Source: Rodentolepis nana
Taxonomy: Eukaryota > Platyhelminthes > Cestoda > Cyclophyllidea > Hymenolepididae
Direction of reading: 5' to 3'
DNA length: 44,149 bases
NCBI GenBank assembly: GCA_900617975.1
Contig: UZAE01012012.1
Location: forward strand, 1 to 44,149
Part shown: piece by piece, positions 25,809 through 37,800 of the stretch
How the letters are laid out: every line of letters begins with the position of its first letter
How positions within the stretch are numbered: position 1 is the stretch's first letter
Notes under the pieces: model-generated
Database searches by the model: none
Seen by the model: the letters and a program-made list of their open reading frames with translations, nothing else
What the model was told of the DNA's origin: nothing
Program-made: the position numbers and the translations under genes

Positions 25809-28800
25809 TCATAAACGAAGGACCGGTTTATCACTGCCTCCATTGTCACCGTCATCTTCAGGGGAACTTAGTAGACCTTCGGGTTTGTCCTTCAAACGAA
25901 AGGCTTTTCTTCGACGACAGGGGATGGAGGGGAATTCGTTGGGACGATCTGTAGTCGGAGATGATAACACGCCGCTGGAATTCTCAGATTCCGTGATTAA
26001 CTAAAAAAGTGAGTGGCCGTGAAGGTTGCCGTTTTAATTATTGGAAACAATAACAATCTTGGTGCATTGACTTTAAGTGCAGTCTTAAATGGCCGATAAT
26101 CGTAGTTACAATTCAAGCCAAGGGGTCGCCTTGATCGATCATTAGTTGTGCCACGCATAAGGAAGTCCAAACGCATGGTCTCCAACTAGATAAGCATGCT
26201 ATTCATGTGAAGTGCATATTCTAAGAAATTTATAATTGTCAGTCCGGACAGCCATAAATTTATGGACTACAATCAATCGAACCTACATTCGTCGCCTTTG
26301 AATCGGGAATGCATTGAGGTGTTGGTACATAAGTATAGTGAATTCGTAAAACTACCGGGATTAAATTGGTCTTCAAATAGTAGCCTATAAATATAAAAAC
26401 CGCCTCCTCATCACCTTCTATTCGAACTCGTAAATTATTGAGTTAGGATAAACGAATATGGGAGTCCAAAGAGATAAGAGAAAACAAACGTGATTTCTTT
26501 TTCAAAAGATGGAAAATTAGGCTCTTCATTTAGAGAAAGAAGCAGAAATCGGTCAGCGCAGTCTAATCAACGATAAAAAGAAAAGGTCGAAGTACTGTGG
26601 TGAAATGGAAGCAAAGAAGACTGCCAAGTGTGTGGATGGTTCCTTGTGATTAAGAGTTTGAAAGCTTTCTTTTTGCTTTACCATAGAGAAGGTATGATTA
26701 GCGGATAAAACATAAGAAGGATTGGGAATTGTTGCGCAAATAAATTCATGCAACGGGTTCCTGACATCTCTTGAAGAGGAATGTGTAGAGGCATTGACAT
26801 AAAGAAAGAAAATTTGACTGCAATTTTCCGAGCCGATTTTTAGTTGAAAAAAAGAGGGCACCAGGGGTTATTAGCAGCAAACAAAATGCACTTTATAACA
26901 CCTGAGGAAGAAGAGCTACAGCAGAGTTAAACAACTTACATATCCATTTCTCCAACCTTCTTCCACCCCCACATCAGACTTTTCAGTGCCATCATCTCTA
27001 TATGGGATCCATTGGTGCGAGGAGATGGACTTGAATTCCTCATAGAGGGCCGAGGTATCTTCCGCCGCTTCTCCGGCCCCAAAACTTGGTTCACCAGTCC
27101 CTTCTTCCAATTCACAATCTCCACCCGCATCATTTTCGGATTGAATAATGAGCTGAATAACCACAACATCATCATCGTCATCATCAACATGCTCTCCCTC
27201 AGCACCCTGTTGAAGATTGCTGTTCTGATTGTTGGCGACAGGAAGTTGTTGTTGTTCAGATGCTTGTTGTTTCTGGAAGAGTGTGGGGGATATGGGAGAA
27301 GGGAAGAGAGAAGAAGTGGAAGGAGAGAAACCCCCTGTCCCCCGAAGAGATCGAGCAAGAAGGATTGAGGATTGGGAAGGTCGTGCTTCAATAGTCAAAT
27401 CATTTCCGTCGCCATTATCGACATCACCAACCAAATCCTCATCGACTGCTAGTTCATCATCGTCTAGGATGTCGTCTACGGTAGCACGGTTGAGATAGCC
27501 ATCCTGAGTGACCTGGAAGAAGGAAAAAGGTAGCCAATCAGTTTCAGTAAAACAAATATGACATTAATTTGCTATATTAACACATGAGGAAAAGTACAAA
27601 TAAACATCAAGGCTAACAAAGAAGAAATTTGTGAGTCCCTTCGAGCTTCTACAGACTTCATGAACACTAAATATGAAGGAGACAGACTGCGTGTCAAGCA
27701 ACAACGACAACAAAATCACACAACTCTGCCAACGTACCTAATCGCCTTCTTTCAAACACATTACCTGGTTTCCACGCACTTGATCTTGAAGGTTTACCAT
27801 CCAAATTCTTTATCACATACTCTCATTACGCTATTTTGGCCAATACATAATTGCTCAACTCTCCTCATAGCGCTGAGGACTTTGCTATATCCCATCAACC
27901 AGTAGGATGATTATCCATTTTGAAAGGTGATTTCTAGGCTTAACTTGGTCAGACTCTTAAAGGAATTCTACTACCAGGGGAATGAGTAAGGCAAATGGAA
28001 AATATCAGTATAGAATTCCTTCCCCCCCCCCTCCCCCCGCTTAAAATCTGAATTCCTGAAAAATATGGGGATTTCGGTTAGAGCTTAGTCATCAAGACAA
28101 GTGAATGAAAATCGGTGCAGATACTGGTTTGAATTAATTTGCTTTTATTAGTCCCGCAAACAAGAATATGATAGGAGGGCAAAACGCCATGCCAACCATT
28201 GAAAGCTCAGAATCGATTCCCCGCCCTCGCCGTGTTAATTCGGTATTAATAACAAATTCTACTCGTCGAAAAATCACAGCATAATTTTAATTTGATTTGC
28301 TGATTAATCAGCTCTGAATACAACGCAGAAAGTCAACGCTGTAGTTAAGAAGCCAGGATCAGAGTCATAAGCTTGGACTTTGAATTGCATTGAATCTTGC
28401 AAACATCAATTGAAAAACAATAAAGATTCAATCTAACAAAGCTAGAATTCAGAGTAAGTGAATGAGTTAACTTTGATTTCTTGAATAATCTTTTCTTATT
28501 ACTTTAATGTTAACAAGCTTCTTGTCATAGTGATTAAGTTGACCAATAAACGTGTGAGCAAAATACCTACCTTGAGATAAGCATCCCGAGAAAGAGCCAC
28601 TGGGTTTTCCACAGGTAACCAACGCGATGGAGACTGTGAGGAAGAATTTGTCGTTGTGGAAGAATGTCGACTCCTTGACACCCCAACATCAATGGTGCCA
28701 CCGCCAGCTGAATGACAGCCACACTTACAACACGCCTCCCGACTCGCCCCGTTACCGGCACTTGGAGGTGGCGAGTAGTACACCGGGGGGAGTTGGCTCA

Positions 28801-31800
28801 GCTTGCGCTGCCATGGCGAGGAGCTAGGTGCGGGAGCGGAGAGCTCACGTTGGGTGTTCCACTGATGGCGACGCGTGGGTTGACGACTCCTTTCTCTCAT
28901 AGCAGAGGACGAGGCGGCTTGGCTTAAAGCTAGGGTTGAGGAGATTCGACCCAGACAAGATTGGGCCTTGCCAAGGACGTCTTCTGCCTGCTGTTGAACG
29001 TAAGAAAGAAGTTACCGATGTTGTAAGAAAACGACTAGAATATTTTCCATGCTCAATCTTCATCTCTTATATACTAAATTATCCATGATTGGTTTTCAAC
29101 AATAGAGCATGGATATGCAATTTCCTTAGAGCTGTAAGTACTGGCTAACAACAAGGCCAAGCATTTGCTAAAACCAGTGAAATGGATCATCGTCGTTGTT
29201 GTGGGCTAAGGGTCTTCTCCCTTTTTCTGGGTCTGGTTAACTATAGCCTCACTTGGTCGTAACAGTAGCGACCTATACAAAATGGAAATCAGTTCGAAGA
29301 TTGGGACTGCCTCGATCATTAATCATACTGCTCATTGAAGAAATTTCAAACTTATATTTGTCCAATATACCGCTATACATACACCATAGACATTCTAAGT
29401 TTAGGACTAATATTTAAGTAAATCACTTTTACATCAAGCTCATCCATCGCAAATGGGGAGAACGTAACCCTGGCAAAAGATGCTGACTGCGGTGCAGTAT
29501 TGGAATGATTTTGCTGTTGTGGCGGGGGCGGAAGAGGAGCAGATGTCTGACAATCAAAAAGCAGAGGGGCAATGGAAGCAATCTGCAGAGCTGACCACAG
29601 AGCCATGGGAACTGGATTCACAGGCTCATCGCCTCCTGCTTCTCCATCTCCACCTCGCTCAATAGCATCACCATTCTCCCCTCCCTCCTTTGAAATAGAA
29701 CCTTGTCGCTGCTTTTCTACATCTGGATGATCGTCAGAGTGATAGAGGACATCAAGGCTCTGCGACTTGAGACGAGGAATGTAAGGACGTCTGCGTGGTC
29801 CTGCTCCAAGACTCCCCTTGAATTCGATAGTACCTTCAGTTGAACGGGACGTAAGGGTGCATGGACGGGGAATAGGTGGAGCACCACGAGTAGCTGAAGG
29901 TATATTTGAAGATGGTGGGGAAATCAAATCAATCAAACGTCTTCGTATAGTCGGGTTCTGATTGGTCTTTTGCGGATAATACGGAGGCAAAGGGGGGAAT
30001 TCGGCAATCGGGAGAGCGAAGCTGCTGAAAGAGGGATGAATGGATTAGAACTAGGAACTGACTAATTTCAGCGATCTTGGATATTCAAAGTATTGCCCAA
30101 AACATAGTTAGGTGAGTGAGACCATACCGAGGAAAGTACAGTTGGCCACAATTCAAAGCTTGTTTAATCAATAGCCGGTTATTTTCACACATTAAATGTT
30201 AGATTAGACAAGGCCTAATTAAATGTAAAATACCATCTATTCGAGTGGTCAAAAAGTGGGAAATTTCCAGAAACACTAGTAAATTGTAAAAAAATGAAAT
30301 TTACGTGATCACGAATATATATATGCATATTTAAATAAATATGAGAAAAACCAGACCGTGTGACATCGGTATGCAATCAAAACCTTTCATACCTAAAATG
30401 AAAAAATATTTACCATAAATTCCAATAGCTAAAGGAGTATCTGGGGCACGGCAGGTAATGTGCACTTTTGACCTCCCAAGCCAGAGGATTTAAACTTGCA
30501 CGGCATTAATCATTCACATTGAAGCGAATTTCGCAATTTTCCTTTGTGGAAAGCTCAATGAATGATGAAGGGAATTGGATCAAAAGATGCAGAGAAAAAC
30601 GTCGAGGAGTAAAAAATGTCCTGTACAGTATTTACAAGAATGAGCAATTTGTCTTCCAAAATCAAATTTTATGGTTCCTCTCCTGGATTTCAGGAAATGC
30701 TTGTCTCTACTATATTTAGTGCTTAATGAACCTGTATTATTTCACCAAAAAGGGCTGGTCTTGGCACTTAATTTCCTTCTTTGAAAGGTCAAGAAGGCAC
30801 ACGATTCCACTATATATATTCTCGAGATTAATTGTGACATAGCAGCAGCTCTGTCAGCCATAATGAATTGTATTTGTTAAAGTTGATCAAGTAGCAAGTC
30901 TTTTTGTTCATCAATCAATGCTTGAGCGATCCCGTAAAATGTTCCCTTGAATCGAAACGAATAGAAATGTAATTAAAAAGCTTGTCAAACAGCAGCTTCT
31001 ACCTAGCACAACTGTAAAATTACCTATAGTTGGTCGAGTCAAGTTGCATGGCCGAAATAAAGCTTAGTACAAACCGTACATTATCTAATTGACTGCGAGA
31101 ACTTTGGAACACATGGAAAAAATAATCCCATAATGGTTTAGGAGGAAACATTCATAATCAACCTGTATGGTAAAAAGAATGCCGAAGTCAAAAAAGATGA
31201 TACAAATACAAGATATTATTTTTAATTGTTTATCACAGAGATAGCATACAAATAACATCAAATGAATGGTGCAATAAGTGGAACATTCAGGGGCAAAAAT
31301 TCGAGAGTAATAAAGGCCATATTTCTAAATATTTGTAATTATATGGAAATAAAATATAACTTGATCAATAGCTTATTTTATAATTAACTGTGGGGTGAGT
31401 GATAGACTTACCTCCACGTGGTACAACCTGGACAACGTAAGTCCGGCTGTTGACTTCTGACTTCAAACTACCATGACCCCACTGCATGTCATATTCCACC
31501 ACAACCACAGTACCCACTTTACTCTACTCCCTGCCTTTGTGTCTGTCTCTTTTACGTCCGTGAATCACTCCTCTGCCCCCCCCCTCCCGCTCCACTTTTT
31601 GTGACTTTAACGTTCCTCCCCTCTGTGAGGCCCGAAGTCAACTAAAAGGCTAATGGCAACCATCATAAAGCCTGTTAGAAATAAGTGAACAGTACGGATA
31701 GTGTTCAAAATTATTGCGTAAATAGATAGCCTAACTTCACCGATACAATACCAACTGTCCTATTGGTGTTCCAAATGTATCTAAATTTCGTTCTTCGTAA

Positions 31801-34800
31801 GTAGAAATGAAGTGATCATATTGTCATCATTAGAAACTACTTAGTTGAATTTGACGGATACATTTAACGACAGAAAGAAATCATCCATGTACATAGGTTG
31901 AAAAGAGATATAATTATGATATATGATTCCATTCAAACCCGTATTCTTTCTAACAGCTCCAAGTCTGGACAAGTATCGAGGGCAAGGCAGTCAGCTGCTA
32001 AGTTACAATACCTACTGAAAACAAAAACTTAACCTCCTGGAAGCTCCGAGGTAAAGCTTGGCTGCTTACCATTAAAGTGTAAAAATCACAGCAACAGGAT
32101 AATTAGAGAACCAATAATTATTGTTTAAGCAAATCAGAGCAAAAAATACACAGTAGAGAACAAACAGAGAGCTGTATGCTTAAATATAGTCAGACTTGAT
32201 TATATCAATACGTCGAATATTTTACGATTAGTATCAAATTGAAAGATCAAGATAACTTAAAAGGTCATTTTAAAAGAGCGAAGAGCGATGTCGACCCTTC
32301 TTTAACTGAAAGTGATTTGATAATATGTTCGGTGAAGCAGCGGTTATTTCGCCCATCTCTGTGAAGCCGAGGACATGGGTTTGATGTCAATCAGTACATG
32401 TCTAGGGAGCAGATTAGGTAAACACATGGCCAGAGTCAAAGCAATGGAAAAGAAGCAGAATTCAAGTTTTTTCAATGAGGAGGCTCTACAATGCTACCCC
32501 TCTCTGTAGAATGGGTTAAAACACCCCATTGAGAGCTAAATTAGGAATAGTGGAAATCTACCTGCCTCCACCAAGAAAAATTATTATAATAATTTATGAA
32601 AAGTAAAAGCACCAACAAACTGTTTTTAGCAGGAAACTTACTGAGAAGACTGCATTTTTTTGTCAACCGCCTCTTCGTCATCAAGACTACTTAATATAGC
32701 ACTACATCCATCTGGTGGAAGTATTGGATCTGATGGGGTGGAATCCCTACATGGAGGCGACTCTTTTGGCCTTGTCTTTTTGCCGGAAATCTTCCTCGTG
32801 CCTCCATTAGAAATACTCACTCGTCTACTCGGCCTACTTCCACTACCAGTTCCATTCTTATCCGCCGATTGGAAGATCTTGTGGAGAAGGCGTCTGGGTT
32901 TTGTGGTGTGTGATACTTTGCCACCCGAGGGGGATTTCGAAGAGGAAGACCGATTTTTTGGTAATGGAACACCTGGAATCAAAGTGCTAAGTGAGGTGAC
33001 GGCTGAGGTAGTTGTAGGTGTTGTAGAATGGAATGCATTCGGGGAAGTAGGAGAGAAGTCGGGGGGTGGTGAAGTCAGAGGAGAAATAAAGTTATCTGTG
33101 CCATTAGTAGTACAGGATGGGGACGAGGGTTTGCCTGAGCCACTATTATGTTTGCTTCGAGAAGGATGAAAGAGACTAGAGAGACCAATTCGATGGCGTT
33201 TTGACGTAGAAACACTTCCTCCTCCACCACCCGTTACGCCTGAAGATGACGACACGATGGCTTTTCGATCGGAAGTACTATTGGCTGCATAAAATTCACA
33301 ACCCCCTATAGACAATGAGAAAAATGTTGAACAATGGAGAGAAAGATATAACTGGTGATGATTTCAACCAAATATCAATCGTAAGAATACGACATGTGAA
33401 CTTTAGACCGATTCAAATATCGAAGTCGATATAGATTAGGACTCAGGCGAAATACTTATAAAACCCCTATTTCCGTACGATTTACCCACATTAAGGACCG
33501 CTCAAGACAATGATCAATTAACGATGATCCTCACAGTGCTAAAACTCTTTAGATTTCTCTTCCTCTCTAACCGACTTTCCAAATAAAGACGTAAGACTCA
33601 CGTGAAACAGTATGCCAGCCGCTTTCAAAAGTATTCAACCTGACCTTCGAACAGTCGGCTTGCTCACAAAGCTCTGGTGCACTCTTATAACTTGTCAAAC
33701 CACCAGTAGTAGTATTAGCGCTGACACGGCCTGACTTGCTGGCATATTTCTGCTGTTGCTGATTGATAAGTGGCAATTGAAAAGAGCCCAAAGTTCCAGA
33801 GGCTGCTGTACCGTTATTGTGATTCTGCGTATAGAGGAAGGCGAATTGATGGGCGATATCTGCTGCTTCGTCAGAAGGCGAGAAGACGTAGCTGCTGGGA
33901 TGAAGTGGAGGGTCGGTGGATTGACTGTCTGTTCGTGGTCGGTGGGGAAAGGACGAATTGGAGATAGAGCTCGAACCACCACCAATAGGAGGAAGAGGAC
34001 TGGTTGGCGAACCAGAAGCCCCACCAGAAGAAAAATTACCGCGGTAAATGGGAGCTGAAGAAGAGAGGATTTGAAATATAGTCATATAATTGACTTAAAT
34101 TGATTCGTACTGCGCCCGTCACACGTTTAACGGCAAGCATCCCATTAAATTTGCTTTATTAACCGACCTCAATGGCAAATTAAAGTGGAGCTGATCCACA
34201 ACGACATAGAGCGCCATACTAGCCTGCGAATTTTTATGCCCTTCTCAACTACGCCATATCAGAAATGTAGATTTTACTTACGATAGAGATCATTATTCGA
34301 TTCCCCAAAGAGATTTAGTGGAACGTGAACCATGTGCCTGACTTTTTGTGGGTAGGAGATGCCCAGTATACTTTTTCTAGAGGTCTTTCCATGATGCCTG
34401 GTGGAAGACTTGACAACAGGAGAGCAGTCTCTGGGTGGTCGATCAGCAGCGGCACTGTTGATTGCTGCGTCAATCACATTTGAGCATCCGATTGTGATTG
34501 GGCTCTCATTGTCACCAGCTCCATTAGTGGACCCTGAAACCAGAGGAGTAATATTCTTCTTCTCCTCATTGCGACGGAAGAGGTTATACATGAATGGCTT
34601 TTTCCTGGGAGCTGGAGGTGCCAATGTATTCTTCAAGAGGGTATTTGCTACAAGTACACTTAGGATCTGATTGTCCTTCTAAAAGCCAAACATAAAAAAG
34701 TAGCTAGAAAAGGACCGATAAAAAGCGATAGTAATAAAAAATACAAATGTGCTCGTTTGTGAAGTCAGAAGTCATGAGTCCGATGCCCATCGACATACAA

Positions 34801-37800
34801 ACCTAGTGACCAAATGCATTGTTAAATTCGGAAAGAAAATGAGTTACACAATAGGTTGCCTGCATGATGTTATCTCACCATTCAAGATTAGGGTTTAAAA
34901 ACGAAATCATGGCAAAGTGAATAATTACACAGGAACAAAAACGATTTACCTGAAGTCCAGCAATTGTCCCTCGATATCTAGCCTCATTCTGTTGAAGAGC
35001 TTGAAGAGCATCCCGCATTTTGGCATTCTCCTGTTGAAGGAACTCATTCTGTCGTCTAAGAGGTGAACTAGCTTCACTAGAACAGGACTCGGTTAGCAAG
35101 CTCTAAAACATGGAATGTGGCGACTTAAATCATTTAAGTAGGACGTCAATAATACATCATGAGAGAGTACTAACCAGTTCAGCATCACCAGATATTTCTT
35201 GCACCCAGATCTCTTGACGGGACGTGAATTCTTCCGTAGAGAGGGAGAAAAATTCGTCGTTTTGGGCTTCAATGAGGTAATTACATATATCACTGAATGT
35301 TGGTCGCTCCTCTGGCTCGTCGTCCCAGCATCCTAATAAATGGTAGTTGGGCTAATTAACACTATTGTAAATATCGTGTACTAACTAACAGTGTTAGGTG
35401 TATAATTTGCAGAAATTCTGAAAACAGAGTTTGTTATTCAGTTGCTAGATTTTCCGATTACTATACCTCAATGAAGTAGCAGACAGTAAAGTCGCTTTCT
35501 GCTGCATTAATTGCCCACCCAAACGACGCAATGCGGATGACAAAGAGGAACTTTAACTGGGTTAAATAGCTCCCTTTCCATTCGTCTAGGTCCACCCTAC
35601 AGGACCCATAGTGAGCAGTCTTGCAAAGGTTTATGCAAATAACGAATTATAATTCAGTGTTTGGGTTTCTGTTTTCCAAACGAATGAACAAAAAGCGATT
35701 TTGTTTTAATGCATAACAGGATCAAGAGAATTTGTCTGTTTTACATTTTATACTATGTGAATAATTAATGCAAGTAGCTTACATTAACAAAATGTAAAAA
35801 TGAACTCATTCGGATTTTATTCTTTCACTAGTGCACCTTCTTTACAAAGATAGATTGCCCAATGAAAACGGGAAGTGTCTCAATTCTTCAAAATTGTTTG
35901 CCATTAGAAAGCATAGAACAAGGCTACACTAAACTCACTTGAAAGCCAGATGTAATAATAATAATAACAGTCTTGTAAAAATTAGGAAAGAAGTTTATCC
36001 GGAGATTCAAAGATCGGTTCAATGGTTTGGTCGTTACAATTCGAAAGGGAACATGAAGGCGACATTCGTTTTGAAACGAATCAAAAAGGGTTCGTTCAGC
36101 TGCACAAACTCCACCACAGGATATAAGGGGGAACATTTATAGTGAAAGACAATTGAGTAAAGCTAAAACATAAATGTTGCATAACATAGAGAAATCTAAA
36201 AAAACGAATCACACTCCAAAAATGGAGGCAAATTGACAATCGAACTGTGATAGTAGTAAAAGCTTGGAAAATTAAGGAAATTTCACAAATCTTCAGCTCT
36301 ATGCAAACTCCATTCAGTTTGTGCAAAGCAGAGAAGAGAAACAATCGAACAATCAAAATAAATTAGATTAAACAGCAGCGTTTGTCCAGTCCCGCCTATT
36401 CTGACAACTCCAGTGAATAAAAGTCCAAGGACTGCTTCAATCCCATTTCTCGAGATAAACAGAACTACTTCTGATCTCGTCCGTCAAGTCAGAGACCATA
36501 AAATTCATGCTCATCGGTTCACGTCTAACGATAAGGATAGCAATCACCAATGGTTACATACCAACAACAAGAGAAGTGGTAGAAAGAAGGTTTCTCAAGA
36601 GAGTCACTCAAGAATGCCTTCCCACAATCCAAGTCAAGTGTTGTGAATATTGCCCATAGTGGATTCGGAACGCTTTAATTTAATTTTAAGAATAAACCTA
36701 GAAAATTATATTATGTTCAAATTTTGATCCAACGGACTTAATAAGATAAGGACATTCTAAAAAGATAGCGTAAGTAAACATCACTTATAAAGCCGAAAGA
36801 AGAACAGCGGAAAAGCATTAACGAAGTTATTAAACAGATAGACTTAGACTTTTGTGAATGCTAAAATAAGCATACTCATGTATATACTGAAACGGTATGA
36901 CCAAGAGTGTAAGATAATCAATAAGCAAAAAAACTACACAATGAGAAGACTTATCCCACCCAGGGAACAAGTTATGATATTCGAACAATGGATCATGAAC
37001 CCCATGGAGTAAGAAGTGAGCAAACTTAAATCCGCAATTCAAATGGAATAGGACATGTTTAAGCTCTCGACTCTATTGAAATATAAATTATTTGCATGAA
37101 ATAATAAGGAAACGAATGTCATCCACCCCTTTTGTAGATTTTTAAGAATACATCACATTTCAAACCAGAGTATCTTATAAATCTGATCATAAAAACCAAA
37201 AAACGAATAATAAATTACTTATTATTGATATTGCTGCATAAAGCTGAGTCAAGTAGGAAACTCACGAGCAAGGAGAGAGCCAATAGTTTCGGAGAAGCCA
37301 ATGTCAGACCGAGGAATGAGTAGTTTCTGTCGATATCGGCCAATTTTGGCAAGTTGTTGGCCCGGATCAAGCTCCTTGAAAGGCTCAAGCATAGTAAATA
37401 TCTCCCATAACACGACTCCGTAGGACCACACATCAGAAGCTAAACTAAACATCCTCTAAATGGAGAAGATACGTCTGATTCGTAAGTTTGAGAGACACAG
37501 CCAGCATAATTTCATGTGTCAAAAACCAAAGTCTTAAATCAAGACAAAGCGCTTGAAAAGGAGAGCAATATACAAGGAAAAGGTGGGCAAGAGGTAACGA
37601 AACTAATTCGCTTGAAGTAGAGGTGTGCGATACACTTACCTCCACGTAGTGCACACTGGACAACGCATACGCATACGGCCAAAAAGTTTATAAACCGGCA
37701 GTTGACTTTAAAATACCATGACCCCATTGCATGTCATTTTCCACCACTTCCACAATACTCACCTTACCTTTTTCTCAACCTTTGTTTCTGCCTCATTTAT

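Noticed and set aside
25694..26003. Plus-strand open frame of about 100 codons ending in FSDSVIN
   Set aside because: It has no ATG near its start and no matching splice donor, and lies exactly opposite the last MLK exon, whose minus-strand frame, acceptor and phase fit the rest of that gene.
27012..27498. Plus-strand open frames of 89-118 codons
   Set aside because: They are shadows of the MLK acidic exon on the minus strand, which has consistent phases and splice sites.
34755..34775. Short match (GAAGTCAGAAGTCA) to the dispersed repeat
   Set aside because: Only about 14 bases match and no flanking landmarks of the family are present.
37624..37700. Dispersed repeat as a spliced-leader RNA gene because of its GGTAAGT donor
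   Set aside because: The exon part does not end in ATG as flatworm leaders usually do, and no Sm-site-like sequence follows the donor at the right place.
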